Program-made: the position numbers and the translations under genes
The notes under the pieces: model-generated
What the model saw: only the letters and a program-made list of their open reading frames with translations
What the model was told of the DNA's origin: nothing
Databases searched by the model: none
Assembly: GCF_003610735.1 (NCBI RefSeq)
Contig: NZ_RAQM01000008.1
Coordinates: 359,680 to 423,679, forward strand
Reading direction: 5' to 3'
Length of the DNA: 64,000 nucleotides
Source of the DNA: Tenacibaculum lutimaris
Lineage (GTDB): Bacteria > Bacteroidota > Bacteroidia > Flavobacteriales > Flavobacteriaceae
Shown here: positions 53,639 through 62,405 of the stretch, in pieces
Position numbering within the stretch: the first letter of the stretch is position 1
Layout: each line of letters opens with the position of its first letter

Positions 53639-56600
53639 CTAGTTATTATTCTTTGCTAATCGTAAGATGTCTCCAAACACACCTCTAGCAGTAACTTTTG
53701 ATCCTGCTCCTGCTCCTTGGATTACAATAGGTTGTTCTCCGTAAGATTCTGTATAAATTTCAAAAATGGCATCGGAACCTTTTAAACTTCCTAAAGGAGA
53801 ACTCTCTGGTACAGAGACTAGTTTCACGTCTAACTCTCCTTTTGTTTGTTGTAAGTCTCCATGTAAATCTCCAATATATCGAAGCACATGTTTCTCTTCT
53901 TGAGCTTCTTTCTGCTGTTGAAACGTTGGATTTAATTGATCTAGGTTAGATAAAAATTCTTCTGAAGATACTTCTCTAAACGCTTCTGGTATTAAGTTCT
54001 CTATCTGAATATCTTCAAATTCATTTTCTAAATCTAGCTCACGAGCTAAAATCAATAATTTTCTAGCTACATCATTTCCGCACAAATCCTCACGAGGGTC
54101 TGGTTCTGTAAATCCGCTGTCAATTGCTTCTTGTAATACGGTTGAAAACGGCACTTCTTCCGCAGAAAATTTATTGAACAAGTAACTTAACGAACCTGAA
54201 AATACACCTCTAATTCTCGTGATATTTTCTCCTGAATCGTGTAACAGTTTAATCGTATCAATCAACGGTAATCCTGCACCTACATTAGTTTCATACAGGT
54301 AACTCTTCTTATTTTTTTCTAACGTTTCTCGTAGCTCTTTATAAAAATTATACGAAACCGTATTGGCTATTTTGTTAGATGAAACCAAATCGAACCCTGC
54401 ATTGACTAACGGAATGTAATTTTCTATAAAGTCTACGCTTGCTGTATTGTCTACCGCAATTAGGTTTTCTAAATGATGTTCTTTAGCGTAATCGATTACT
54501 GTATCAACTATATGCTGGTTTTCTGCTGCGTTTTCAAGCTCTTCTAACCAATTAGTTCCTGCTCCATTTTTAGTTAACAAAACTTTTTTAGAATTGGCTA
54601 TCGCAAAAATGTTCAAATGGATTTTACGTCTTTCTAAGATTGATTTCGAACTTTCTAATATCTGTTCTATCAATGTTCCTCCTACTAAACCTTTACCAAA
54701 AACAGCAATGTTTATCTTTTTAGCAACTCCAAATACTTGACCATGAATTACATTCAACGCCTTATGTAATTGTTCCTTTTTCACCACCAAACTCACATTT
54801 TTACCTGTAATTGTATTGTTGAATAATAAAGGAACTATTTGATTCTTAATTAAAGCATTGTATGGATGGTGGAATTCACTTAAATCTTGTCCTATGATTG
54901 AGATTACCGCTACTTCTTCTTGAATGGAAATTTGATTGACATCTTTTGTTTGTAAATCATTTTCAAACTCTTGTTCCAAAGCTTTTACCGCTGCTACTGC
55001 ATTACTTTTATCTACCACTAAACCAATCCCTCGTTCTGAAGATCCTTGCGAAATAATGCTCACGCTAATTCCGTGATTACTCAGAGCTTTAAAAATACGT
55101 GCATCCACTCCTACTTTTCCCAACAAGCCTCTTCCTTCGAAGTTTATTAAAGCAACCTTGTCTAATACTGATAAGGATTTGATTCCTTTGGAAGTTGATT
55201 TTGCCGTAATCAACGTTCCTTTATCGTTTGGGTTAAACGTATTTAATATTCGAAGGTTAATATTCTTCTCCAATAAAGGAATGATGGTTTTTGCATGCAA
55301 AATAGTAGCTCCGAAATTGGCTAACTCATTCGCTTCAGAGAAAGATAACTCTTCTATCTTTTTAGCATCAGCTACCAAATCAGGATTTGCGGTAAAAATA
55401 CCATCTACATGTGTGTAGTTTTGTAACTCTTCCGCATCTAAATAATTGGCTAATAATGAAGCAGTATAATTACTTCCGTTTCTTCCTAAAGTTGTCGTTT
55501 CATTCTTTAAATTCGATGCTATAAACCCGGTAACAATGTTTACTGTTATTCCGTTATGTTGTTTGAAATGATTCTTAACATTTTCTTTCGAAATCTCAAC
55601 TATCGATTGTCCATTTCCTAAGCTTTCATCTGTTTTTAACAAGTCTCTAGCATCGGTAGCATTGGCATTGATACCTTTTTGCTGTAACAAATCGGTTACC
55701 GTTTTTATAGACAACAACTCGCCTTGAGCTAGCACTTCGTCTTTTATTTTTTGACTATAGTCTCCTAACAAACTAACCCCTTCAAATAGTTTTTCTAACC
55801 TATTGAATTCAGTAGAAAAATCTACTAAAGGCGTTAATTTTGTTTGTTCGTATTTAAAAGCTTCTAGCTGCTCTTTAAAAGCTTCACTTTTAGCTGCTTT
55901 TTCTAATAATTCTTCTAACTCATCTGTAGCATTTCCTCTTGCTGAGACTACTACAGCTATATTTTCTCCTTCATTTATTTTTTGTTCTATGATTGCTACT
56001 ACATTTGGTATGCCTTCATTCGACAATGATTTTCCGCCAAACTTTAAAATTTTCATTCTTTTATTGGTTGATTTTTGATTGAATATTGGTTCAATAATTT
56101 TTTCTAATTGTTTGTATTCTATTAAGAAAGCATCATGCCCATGATCTGAATTAATTTCATTGTAGGTTACATTTGCATGAGCCGATGCTAACTGTTTTTG
56201 TGTTTCTCTATTTTCTTCGGCAGTAAAAAACAAGTCAGAATCTACGCCAACAATATGGATGTCTGCTTCAATGGTTTCTAACACATCTAATCCCTCTCTT
56301 CCTTTCGTTACATCGATGGTTTTTAATAACTGATTCATCAATTTATACGACGCTAACTGATAGCGCTCTTGTAATTTTTTTCCGTGATGTAACAACCAGC
56401 TTTCTACATTAAAAATCTGTAATTCTTCATTTTTTGAGCGTTGAAAACGTTTTTTAAACGATTCGGGTGTTCTATAACACAACATAGCATGCATACGCGC
56501 ATCGTGTACCGGATTACTAGAATTGGTTAAAAACTGTTCTTGTATTTGACAGTTGGCTATTAACCAATCGGTCGATTTCCAGTCGGTTGCTATAGGGATT

Positions 56601-57037
56601 AAATGTTTTGTTATTTTTGGATTCAACACTGCCATTTCCCAAGCGATTCCACCTCCTAACGATCCTCCTATCAACGCAAATAATTGTGTTATTTTGAGTT
56701 GTTCTAGCCCTAATAGAAAAATGTTTGCAATATCACGTGCTACGAAACTTTTGTAATCATCTATTAAGAAATTATCATAGCCATTTCCTGGAATGTTAAA
56801 GCATAAAATGGTATATTCCTTGGTATCAATAACCTTGTTTTCTCCTACTAAATCTTGCCACCAACCATCATTTCCTGAAACATTACTGTTTCCTGTTAAT
56901 GCATGATTAATTAACACCACAGGAGCGGTACCCAATGCTTTTCCGAAGGTTTCATAACTTAATGGAATAGTATCGAATTGGGTACCGCTTATTGTGGTAT
57001 AACTAAGAATATTAATATGCTGCAAATCACTTTTCAT
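53639..57037 (-). CDS. metX-thrA: Trifunctional fusion: homoserine O-acetyltransferase, aspartate kinase, homoserine dehydrogenase
   Basis: 1132 residues from the ATG at 57035-57037; the open frame begins at 57109 inside metY and is not preferred. Residues about 1-320 are a complete MetX alpha/beta hydrolase: NHALTGNSN, nucleophile Ser in GGSLGGGIAWEMA near 126, Asp in VGVDSDLFF near 267, His in DHGHDAFL near 300. From about 328 comes aspartate kinase (MKILKFGGKSL, TLGRNGSNYTASL, DGIFTANPD, then ACT domains). From about 775 comes homoserine dehydrogenase (VFGKGLVGGTLIEQIL, NKIANTVSYNFYKEL, GVFSGSLSYLFNKFSAE, FTEPDPREDLCGNDVARKL). One chain thus takes aspartate to the semialdehyde precursor, then homoserine to O-acetylhomoserine. 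The three enzyme frames are continuous and unbroken. Confidence 0.93.
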   Translation of the reverse strand: MKSDLQHINILSYTTISGTQFDTIPLSYETFGKALGTAPVVLINHALTGNSNVSGNDGWWQDLVGENKVIDTKEYTILCFNIPGNGYDNFLIDDYKSFVARDIANIFLLGLEQLKITQLFALIGGSLGGGIAWEMAVLNPKITKHLIPIATDWKSTDWLIANCQIQEQFLTNSSNPVHDARMHAMLCYRTPESFKKRFQRSKNEELQIFNVESWLLHHGKKLQERYQLASYKLMNQLLKTIDVTKGREGLDVLETIEADIHIVGVDSDLFFTAEENRETQKQLASAHANVTYNEINSDHGHDAFLIEYKQLEKIIEPIFNQKSTNKRMKILKFGGKSLSNEGIPNVVAIIEQKINEGENIAVVVSARGNATDELEELLEKAAKSEAFKEQLEAFKYEQTKLTPLVDFSTEFNRLEKLFEGVSLLGDYSQKIKDEVLAQGELLSIKTVTDLLQQKGINANATDARDLLKTDESLGNGQSIVEISKENVKNHFKQHNGITVNIVTGFIASNLKNETTTLGRNGSNYTASLLANYLDAEELQNYTHVDGIFTANPDLVADAKKIEELSFSEANELANFGATILHAKTIIPLLEKNINLRILNTFNPNDKGTLITAKSTSKGIKSLSVLDKVALINFEGRGLLGKVGVDARIFKALSNHGISVSIISQGSSERGIGLVVDKSNAVAAVKALEQEFENDLQTKDVNQISIQEEVAVISIIGQDLSEFHHPYNALIKNQIVPLLFNNTITGKNVSLVVKKEQLHKALNVIHGQVFGVAKKINIAVFGKGLVGGTLIEQILESSKSILERRKIHLNIFAIANSKKVLLTKNGAGTNWLEELENAAENQHIVDTVIDYAKEHHLENLIAVDNTASVDFIENYIPLVNAGFDLVSSNKIANTVSYNFYKELRETLEKNKKSYLYETNVGAGLPLIDTIKLLHDSGENITRIRGVFSGSLSYLFNKFSAEEVPFSTVLQEAIDSGFTEPDPREDLCGNDVARKLLILARELDLENEFEDIQIENLIPEAFREVSSEEFLSNLDQLNPTFQQQKEAQEEKHVLRYIGDLHGDLQQTKGELDVKLVSVPESSPLGSLKGSDAIFEIYTESYGEQPIVIQGAGAGSKVTARGVFGDILRLAKNNN

Positions 57038-57077
57038 TACCGACTTATTTTTAAGGTATTTTCTAAATGTTATTGGT

Positions 57078-58370
57078 TTATGCCAATACTTCTTTAGATA
57101 TTTTAGCAAATGCTTCTTGTAAATCGGTTTTTAAATCTTCTATATTTTCTAAACCAACTGACAAACGGATTAAGTCTTTCGTTACTCCTGTGCTTTCTTG
57201 TGCTTCATCACTCAATTGTTGGTGTGTGGTACTTGCTGGATGTATGATTAAAGATTTGGTATCTCCAATATTTGCTAGTAATGAAAAGAGTTTGGTATTG
57301 TCTGCAATGGTTTTAGCGGCTTCATAACCTCCTTTTACACCAAAAGTTACCAATCCGCTTTGCCCTTTTGGTAAGTATTTATCGGCTAAAGTTTTGTATT
57401 TGTTACCTTCTAATCCTGGATAGTTTACCCAAGCAACTTCTTCTTGTTCTTGCAACCATTTAGCAATAGACAAGGCATTTTCACTGTGTTTTTGAATTCT
57501 TACTTCTAAGGTTTCTAATCCTTGAATGATATTAAAAGCATTGGTAGGACTCAAGGCACCTCCAAAGTCACGTAAGCCCTCTAAAATTAACTTAAATGTG
57601 TATGATGCAGCTCCTAAGGCTTCGTGATATACTAATCCATGATATCCTGCTGAAGGTTCTGTAAACTCTGGGAACTTACCATTTGCCCAGTTAAAAGTTC
57701 CAGCATCAATAATAGCTCCTCCTAACGAGTTTCCTTGTCCTCCAATATATTTTGTTAACGAGTGAATTACAATATTTGCTCCGTGTTCTATTGGGTTTAA
57801 TAAAGCTGGCGTAGCTACTGTATTATCCACAATAAAAGGAACTTCAGCCTTTTTTGCATGTGCTGATATCGCTTGTAAGTCTAAAACATCTAACTTCGGA
57901 TTCCCTAAAGACTCTACAAAGAAAGCTCTTGTATTTTCTTTTACAGCTTCTGCAAAACTATCTGGGTTAGATGTATCTACAAACGTAGTTGTAATGCCTA
58001 ATCTCGGTAAGGTAACATTCAGCAAATTGTAAGTTCCTCCATACAAACTACTCGAAGCTACAATATGATCTCCTGCTTTTAGCAAGGTTAACAATCCTGT
58101 TGAAATAGCTGCCGTACCTGAAGCAAAAACTACAGCCCCAATACCGCCTTCTAAAGCTGCTAAACGATCTTGTAAAATTTGATTGGTTGGATTGTTTAAT
58201 CGGGTGTAAATAAATCCTAATTCTTTTAACGAAAACAAATTTGCTGCATGCTCTGAATCGTTAAAAACATACGATGTTGTTTGGTAAATAGGGACTGCTC
58301 TTGTTCCACTTGTTTGTGTTACATCATGACCTGCGTGCAATGCGTTTGTTGCGAATTTTTGTGTACTCAT
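57078..58370 (-). CDS. metY: O-acetylhomoserine sulfhydrylase
   Basis: Forms homocysteine from O-acetylhomoserine and sulfide. 430 residues from the ATG at 58368-58370. ATNALHAGHDVTQTSGTRAVPIYQTTSYVF at the N-terminus, IYTRLNNPTNQILQDRLAALEGG near 52, PLP lysine in IHSLTKYIGGQGNSLGGAI near 205, and IGDTKSLIIHPASTTHQQLS near 365. The longer length (430 versus 390) fits MetY. First structural gene after the SAM-I riboswitch. It makes a direct substrate partner for the MetX domain encoded next. Confidence 0.9.
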   Translation of the reverse strand: MSTQKFATNALHAGHDVTQTSGTRAVPIYQTTSYVFNDSEHAANLFSLKELGFIYTRLNNPTNQILQDRLAALEGGIGAVVFASGTAAISTGLLTLLKAGDHIVASSSLYGGTYNLLNVTLPRLGITTTFVDTSNPDSFAEAVKENTRAFFVESLGNPKLDVLDLQAISAHAKKAEVPFIVDNTVATPALLNPIEHGANIVIHSLTKYIGGQGNSLGGAIIDAGTFNWANGKFPEFTEPSAGYHGLVYHEALGAASYTFKLILEGLRDFGGALSPTNAFNIIQGLETLEVRIQKHSENALSIAKWLQEQEEVAWVNYPGLEGNKYKTLADKYLPKGQSGLVTFGVKGGYEAAKTIADNTKLFSLLANIGDTKSLIIHPASTTHQQLSDEAQESTGVTKDLIRLSVGLENIEDLKTDLQEAFAKISKEVLA

Positions 58371-58469
58371 TTTTCTTGTTTTTTGAGTTAATAAAAAATT
58401 AAACCAAAAGCCAAAACACATCTTTTTTAGATGTTGCTTACTAGAAAAATGTTATTAAGAAAATACAAA

Positions 58470-58496
58470 AAGTTTCAGTAGTTATTATTGAAACTT
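58470..58496 (-). terminator. Expression-platform terminator of the metY riboswitch
   Basis: AAGTTTCA and TGAAACTT form an 8-base-pair stem on the minus strand followed by TTTGTATTTT, starting a few bases after the aptamer and 100 bases before metY. It gives transcriptional shut-off when SAM is bound. Confidence 0.75.
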
Positions 58497-58503
58497 CTTT
58501 TGG

Positions 58504-58613
58504 GTTATCTATCCTCGAGTTTTCACTCTGGTAGAATTTAGCACCTTCTTTGTTTGCACAAAGGGTTGCTAAGGTTTCATAGGGTCTAATCCCTCCACCT
58601 TTCTTGATAACAT
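58504..58613 (-). promoter_or_regulatory. SAM-I riboswitch at the head of the methionine/cysteine superoperon
   Basis: Minus strand: GTTATC, AAGAAAGGTGGAGGGATT, AGACCCTATGAAACC, TTAGCAACCC, TTTGTGCAAACAAAG, AAGGTGCTA, closing GATAAC, the SAM-I aptamer elements in order and nearly identical to the metH copy. A terminator lies directly downstream. In effect, high SAM shuts off the metY-led transcript. Confidence 0.93.
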
Positions 58614-58797
58614 CGTCAATAAGTGTTTGAACTTTTACGAGCACAAATATTCAATTATAAAAATGGATTTTCCAAATTTATTTTGATTATTATTTAAAAA
58701 AGTGTTTTGAATTATTTTTAAAACAAACAAACAAATAACTTATAACCAGTGTTTTACGATAATTTACTTAAACTAAAATATAATACTTGTTTTTATC
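58614..58797. other. Promoter region of the sulfur superoperon
   Basis: AT-rich, no gene seen. AATATTTGTG around 58645-58655 (minus) resembles a weak -7 element, with TTG about 23 bases upstream; similar to the possible promoter before the ilv leader. The remainder is the 3' flank of the selO gene. Confidence 0.4.
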
Positions 58798-60366
58798 TTA
58801 AGAACTACAAGATAACATAGAACATCCTACTTTATTTCGAGCCCATTCTGGTCGTTTTGCAAACCATTTTTCATATTTTGGTTGCTCATCGTAAGGATTT
58901 TTGAGCAGTAAATATAACTCTTTTAACAATGCAAAATCATTTTTATTTGCATCATCAATGGCTAATTGCGCCATATAATTTCTGAGTACATATTTAGGAT
59001 TTACAGCATTCATTTTTGCTTTTCTTTCTTCATCTGAAATAGTTTCATTTTGTAATCTACCTATATAATTTTGAAACCAGTTTTCCCAAGATTTTTTTAT
59101 TTCGTTTACAACTTCTGAATGCCTATAAAATGCTTTTTCTATTTTTTTGATTGCCTCCTCTATGGTATCATCTTTTGAAATGCTTGACAACAATCGGAAA
59201 AAAATAGTCATGTCTGTTTCTGTTTTTTGAAGTACTTCTTCAAGATTTGAAACCAATGTTCCGTCTGATTCTTTTGAAGAAAAAAGACCTAATTTTTCTC
59301 GCATCATATGCATGTACTTTTCAGGAAATTTTTCTTGATAATTTTCTAAAACAGCTTCTAAAGGTTCAGCTTCTTCAATTAAAGGATATAGAGCATTTGC
59401 CAACTGATATAAATTCCATAAAACTACCTCTGGTTGCAAACCATATCGGTAACGCTTGTGAGTATTATCTGTTGTATTTGGCGTCCATCCGTGATCGTAA
59501 CCTTCTAACCATCCGTAAGGTCCATAATCAATGGTTAACCCTAAAATCGACATATTATCGGTATTCATTACTCCATGTACAAAACCAACACGTTGCCAAT
59601 GAATGACCATTTCTAAACTACGCTCTGCCACCTCTTTAAAAAAGGAAACATACGTTTCTTTTGAAGGTTCACCTAAATGAGGATAATGATGTTTAATAGT
59701 ATAATCAACTAGTGTTTTTAATGTTTTTACATCTCCTCTGGCAGGAAATATTTGATAACTACCAAAACGTAAAAAAGACTCGGCTGTTCTACATACGATT
59801 GCTCCTTTTTCATACTCAGCGTTTCCGTCATACATTACATCTCTTAGAACTTGATCTCCTGATAGTGCCAAAGATAGTGCTCTTGTTGTAGGTACTCCTA
59901 AATGATACATAGCTTCGCTACATAAATACTCACGAATAGAGGAACGCAACACTGCTAATCCGTCTGCATTTCTCGAATATGGTGTCTCTCCTGCTCCTTT
60001 TAACTGCAATGCCCATTTTTTGTTATCATGAACTGCTTCAAACAAGTTAATCGCTCTACCATCTCCTAATTGTCCTGCCCAATGCCCAAATTGATGTCCG
60101 CCATAGCACATCGCATACGGTTCTGTATTTTTATATACATCATTCCCTGTAAAAATGTTCTTGAATTCCTCTGAAGCTATTGCTGTTTCTGAAAGCCCCA
60201 ACGTTTGTACCATTTCATCCGAAACATGAATTATTTTTGGATTGGACGTTTTTTTAGGTGTTACATACGAAAAGCAAGCTTCTGTAACCTGCCTTCGAGT
60301 ATTTTCTTGAATTGGGTCAGCAGGTAATTCTTGAGTAAAGGTATTTTGTATATTGAATTTCAACAC
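58798..60366 (-). CDS. selO: SelO-family protein adenylyltransferase (YdiU)
   Basis: 522 residues of the pseudokinase-fold AMPylator SelO, known to transfer AMP to Ser/Thr/Tyr of redox proteins. Recurrent blocks: AMCYGGHQFGHWAGQLGDGRAINL near 83, LKGAGETPYSRNADGLAVLRSSIREYLCSEAMYHLGVPTTRALSL near 118-160, GVMNTDNMSILGLTIDYGPYGWLEGYD near 245. The C-terminus ends CSMLSCSS, with a Cys third from the end where some eukaryotic SelO has selenocysteine. In an operon with msrB and msrA (3 bases after msrA), so it belongs to an oxidative-stress unit. Confidence 0.92.
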   Translation of the reverse strand: MLKFNIQNTFTQELPADPIQENTRRQVTEACFSYVTPKKTSNPKIIHVSDEMVQTLGLSETAIASEEFKNIFTGNDVYKNTEPYAMCYGGHQFGHWAGQLGDGRAINLFEAVHDNKKWALQLKGAGETPYSRNADGLAVLRSSIREYLCSEAMYHLGVPTTRALSLALSGDQVLRDVMYDGNAEYEKGAIVCRTAESFLRFGSYQIFPARGDVKTLKTLVDYTIKHHYPHLGEPSKETYVSFFKEVAERSLEMVIHWQRVGFVHGVMNTDNMSILGLTIDYGPYGWLEGYDHGWTPNTTDNTHKRYRYGLQPEVVLWNLYQLANALYPLIEEAEPLEAVLENYQEKFPEKYMHMMREKLGLFSSKESDGTLVSNLEEVLQKTETDMTIFFRLLSSISKDDTIEEAIKKIEKAFYRHSEVVNEIKKSWENWFQNYIGRLQNETISDEERKAKMNAVNPKYVLRNYMAQLAIDDANKNDFALLKELYLLLKNPYDEQPKYEKWFAKRPEWARNKVGCSMLSCSS

Positions 60367-60369
60367 GTT

Positions 60370-60915
60370 CTATTCTTCTTTTAGTTTGCTTGCGTACAGT
60401 TTTTTTAATTTTGCCAATTTAGGCGAAATCACAACTACACAATACATTTGATCCTTATTTTTTTCATAAAAATCTTGATGACTCTCATCTGCTTTATGAA
60501 ATATGGATGCTTGGCTTATTTCTGTTACAATTTCATCTTCATAATAGGGAGCCAGCTTTTCTACTACTTTTTCAGCAATTTGTTGTTGTTCTTGAGTATG
60601 ATAAAAAATTACAGAACGGTATTGGGTTCCTACATCTGCTCCTTGCCTGTTTAACGTTGTTGGGTCGTGACTTGTCATAAACATTACCAATAACTCTTCA
60701 TAGCTTATAATTTGAGGATTAAACATTGCTTGTACTACTTCTGCATGTCCTGTTAAACCTGAACAAATTTCTCTATAGGTTGGTATTCCTGGTACAGTAC
60801 CGCCCATGTAACCAGATACTACTTCTTCTACTCCTTTTATTTGATTTAAAACAGCTTCTACACACCAAAAGCAACCGCCACCAACGGTTATTACTTCTAA
60901 TTTATTATTTGTCAT
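60370..60915 (-). CDS. msrA: Peptide methionine sulfoxide reductase A
   Basis: Reduces methionine-S-sulfoxide in proteins. 181 residues with catalytic Cys in GGGCFWCVEAVL near 17, YREICSGLTGHAEVVQAMFNP near 52, and ADVGTQYRSVIFYHTQEQ near 95. Cytosolic (no signal peptide). Lies 13 bases after msrB and 3 before selO. Confidence 0.94.
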   Translation of the reverse strand: MTNNKLEVITVGGGCFWCVEAVLNQIKGVEEVVSGYMGGTVPGIPTYREICSGLTGHAEVVQAMFNPQIISYEELLVMFMTSHDPTTLNRQGADVGTQYRSVIFYHTQEQQQIAEKVVEKLAPYYEDEIVTEISQASIFHKADESHQDFYEKNKDQMYCVVVISPKLAKLKKLYASKLKEE

Positions 60916-60928
60916 TTCTCTCCTTTCT

Positions 60929-61387
60929 TTATTCAGTATCTAAAATCATTGAAGCCGAGTTAATGCAATAACGTAGTCCACTAGGTTCTGGTCCGTCAGG
61001 AAAAACATGTCCTAAATGAGCATCACAAGTATTGCATAGTACTTCCACGCGTACCATACCAAAAGTAGTATCTTTTTCATATTGAATAGCGTTTTCTTTT
61101 ATAGGTTGCGTAAAACTAGGCCAACCAGTACCTGAACTAAATTTAATCGTTGAATCGAACAAAGGTGTACCACAACATACACATTTATATTTTCCAGCAT
61201 CATAAACACTACATAATGCTCCTGAATTTGGTCTTTCTGTTCCTTTTTGTCTGGTTACTCTAAACTGTTCTGGGGTTAAAAGTTCTTGCCATTCTGCTGC
61301 TGTTTTTTCCACTCTTTTATCAGGTATTGGATTACCATTAACTGCAAAATTAATTACGTCTTTCCAAGTTAAAATTTTGTCATTCAT
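60929..61387 (-). CDS. msrB: Peptide methionine sulfoxide reductase B
   Basis: Reduces methionine-R-sulfoxide. 152 residues: zinc Cys pairs CVCCGTPLF near 69 and CNTCDAHLGHVFPDGPEPSGLRYCINSASM near 117-145 with the catalytic Cys in RYC, and GTGWPSF near 87. First gene of the redox-repair operon. Confidence 0.94.
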   Translation of the reverse strand: MNDKILTWKDVINFAVNGNPIPDKRVEKTAAEWQELLTPEQFRVTRQKGTERPNSGALCSVYDAGKYKCVCCGTPLFDSTIKFSSGTGWPSFTQPIKENAIQYEKDTTFGMVRVEVLCNTCDAHLGHVFPDGPEPSGLRYCINSASMILDTE

Positions 61388-61507
61388 CCTGCTCTTTCGT
61401 TTTATTTAACTTATTAGTAGTTTCTTTTCTTTGTTACTTACAAAGCTATGATTCTCTCTAAAGCTTTCATATAAATTTAAAAGAAAACCTTAACATTTTT
61501 TCAAGAA

Positions 61508-61519
61508 TGATTTATATCA
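61508..61519 (+). promoter_or_regulatory. FNR/CRP-like box upstream of ric
   Basis: TGAT-TTAT-ATCA is a perfect palindrome of the FNR/CRP half-site type. A -7-like TAATTTG (61544-61550) follows, which puts the box centre about 41-43 bases before the expected start, the class II activator position. Lies between divergent msrB and ric. Confidence 0.55.
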
Positions 61520-61647
61520 TGTTTTAAATCACATCTTATCTATTAATTTGTAATAAAACCTATAATTCCCCTTACTTATAGCATAATTTGAGTTAAAATA
61601 ACCACAAATTATTAGCTTATTTCAGTATTTACTAAAATAAAAAAACA

Positions 61648-62373
61648 ATGAACATCTTAGAAAATAGAACAGTCGCTGATTACGTAATTGAGAATATAAA
61701 AACAGCTCCTATTTTTAAGAAATATGGAATTAATTTTTGCTGTGAAGGCAATATAACAATAAATAAGGCCTGCAAAAAGAATAAAATAGATTTAAGTACA
61801 TTAAAAAATGAATTAGAAAATGTTGAAAGTATTAGTGATGTACTTCAGAATTATAATACGTGGAGTTTAAATTTTTTAATTCTTTATATTGAAAATGTAC
61901 ATCACTCTTATGCAAAAGAAAGTTTGCCAATAATTTCTCAGTATATGAATGAAACAATAAAAACTTATGGTAATATACACCCTGAATTATTAAAAATTAA
62001 TAAACTGTTTAGAAAAGCTTCTTCTGAAATTATATCTCACCTTCAAAAAGAAGAACAAATACTTTTTCCTTATATAAAACAGCTAATAGCTGCTGATAAA
62101 GAGCATAAAAAAATAAGTGTTCCTTCATTCGTTACGATACATACTCCTATAAAAATGTTAGAGCATGAACATGAAGAAATTAATAATCTTTTCAAAAAAA
62201 TAGTTAAATTAACAAATAACTATTCTATTCCAAAAAGTGCCTCTAATACCTATAAAGATCTATACATTAAACTTGAAGAGTTTGAACAAGATTTATACCA
62301 TCATATACATTTAGAACACAATATACTACATAGAAAAGCACTAGAATTAGAAAAAAGAACCAAATTATTATAA
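61648..62373 (+). CDS. ric: Iron-sulfur cluster repair di-iron protein (Ric/ScdA)
   Basis: Repairs Fe-S clusters damaged by nitric oxide or oxidants. 241 residues: N-terminal DUF542 region with ENRTVADYVIENIKTAPIFKKYGINFCCEGNITINKAC (1-45), then a hemerythrin-like helical domain with the metal ligands HHSYAKE near 92, HLQKEEQILFPY near 135, HEHEEINNLF near 180 and HIHLEHNILH near 220. Full length. Its own promoter appears to carry an FNR-like box. Terminator directly after the stop. Confidence 0.92.
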   Translation: MNILENRTVADYVIENIKTAPIFKKYGINFCCEGNITINKACKKNKIDLSTLKNELENVESISDVLQNYNTWSLNFLILYIENVHHSYAKESLPIISQYMNETIKTYGNIHPELLKINKLFRKASSEIISHLQKEEQILFPYIKQLIAADKEHKKISVPSFVTIHTPIKMLEHEHEEINNLFKKIVKLTNNYSIPKSASNTYKDLYIKLEEFEQDLYHHIHLEHNILHRKALELEKRTKLL

Positions 62374-62379
62374 AAAAAA

Positions 62380-62399
62380 GGGAGTGCTTGAGCACTCCC
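62380..62399 (+). terminator. Terminator between ric and the acetyl-CoA hydrolase gene
   Basis: GGGAGTGC-TTGA-GCACTCCC, 8-base-pair perfect stem with A8 before and T7 after, so it works on both strands for the convergent genes. Confidence 0.9.
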
Positions 62400-62405
62400 C
62401 TTTTT

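Noticed and set aside
58441..58644. 67-codon minus-strand ORF in the metY leader
   Set aside because: It lies over the SAM-I riboswitch and its terminator; the sequence is fully explained by the RNA structure.
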